64,000 bases of DNA from NCBI RefSeq assembly GCF_901447155.2, contig NZ_LR588414.1, positions 124,001 to 188,000 on the forward strand. Reading direction: 5' to 3'. Each line of letters begins with the position of its first letter. Position 1 is the stretch's first letter. The notes under the pieces are model-generated. The model made no database searches and was not told where the DNA came from. It worked only from the letters and a program-made list of their open reading frames with translations. The stretch comes from Peptoniphilus catoniae (GTDB lineage: Bacteria; Bacillota; Clostridia; Tissierellales; Peptoniphilaceae). Below, in pieces: positions 63,709-64,000 of this stretch. The position numbers and the translations under genes were made by a program.

Positions 63709-64000
63709 ATGAAAAATCTTGACCTTATAAAAAGAGTAATGCCCTATTTTAAAAGGTATAAAAATATTTTATTTATAGATTTAATATGTGCAGCCTTTAC
63801 AACTGCAGCTGAAATGATTCTTCCCTTAATTTTAAGGACTCTTACCAACAAGGGGCTTTACGATTATGAAGGTCTAACAGGCTCCTTTGTAGTAAAGCTT
63901 GCAGCCTTGTTTGCATTATTAAAGGTTATAGAGATTATTGCCTACTACTATATGGCAAATATAGGACACATGATGGGAGCAAAAATAGAAACGGACATGA
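63709..64000 (+). CDS. ABC transporter permease/ATPase, 3' end outside window
   Basis: The first 97 codons of an exporter-fold half-transporter. It opens with DLIKRVMPYFKRYKNILFID, the amphipathic elbow and first helix of type-1 exporters, and has a second helix at about 60-82. GGTGA lies before the ATG. The ATPase half lies beyond the window. Confidence 0.75.
   Translation, partial: MKNLDLIKRVMPYFKRYKNILFIDLICAAFTTAAEMILPLILRTLTNKGLYDYEGLTGSFVVKLAALFALLKVIEIIAYYYMANIGHMMGAKIETDM

Overview
The window reads as an AT-rich, anaerobic Gram-positive chromosome. A V-type ATPase operon, Veg, a LytTR/DUF3021 pair, a T-box leader, Gram-positive ribosome-binding sites and B. subtilis-type 7-1-7 Fur boxes all point to Bacillota. 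The combination fits best with the anaerobic cocci (Tissierellia/Peptoniphilaceae: Peptoniphilus, Anaerococcus, Helcococcus and relatives). That placement is an inference from gene content; there is no rRNA gene here to settle it.

Region 1 (1-25300) is accessory and scarred. After the end of a DegV gene come an msrAB lipoprotein pseudogene, conjugative-element remnants (a serine recombinase tail and an ssDNA-binding-like protein), and a cassette of AraC regulator, paired ABC transporter and MATE protein lying between two nearly identical terminators. Next comes an unusual run: membrane protein, membrane methyltransferase, thiazoline-carboxylate-hydrolase-like protein, alpha/beta hydrolase and membrane protein. 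A graveyard of GNAT, MFS and phage-portal fragments follows. A second chelate locus then appears: a Crp-type regulator divergent from methyltransferase, binding lipoprotein, FecCD permease, FecE ATPase and double cupin. An IS200 remnant and a broken GmrSD-type DUF262/DUF1524 gene close the region. Three of these operons carry a Fur-type palindrome at their promoter (4732, 9869, 15895), so I read 3645-20314 as a set of iron/metal-chelate handling modules gathered in a recombination-prone region. This is the best candidate in the window for an undescribed system.

Region 2 (23602-37079) is mostly housekeeping: aminotransferase, HutD-like protein, ProX-type editing protein, two tandem glutaredoxins, alpha/beta hydrolase, a membrane-anchored MurF-like ligase, Ddl, RNase R, SmpB, Veg, tRNA-Pro(CGG), LytTR/DUF3021 and a HerA/DUF853 ATPase.

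Region 3 (37326-45747) is a complete nine-gene V-type ATPase operon in the order H-C-I-K-F-E-A-B-D.

Region 4 (45901-64000) holds an opine-dehydrogenase-like/RidA pair, FolD, a DUF2254 protein, a uracil permease, pirin, a CPA1 antiporter, a T-box-controlled TrpXYZ-type transporter, an NnrE epimerase, an ABC/CARDB/FtsX trio, MurJ, and the start of another ABC transporter that runs off the window.
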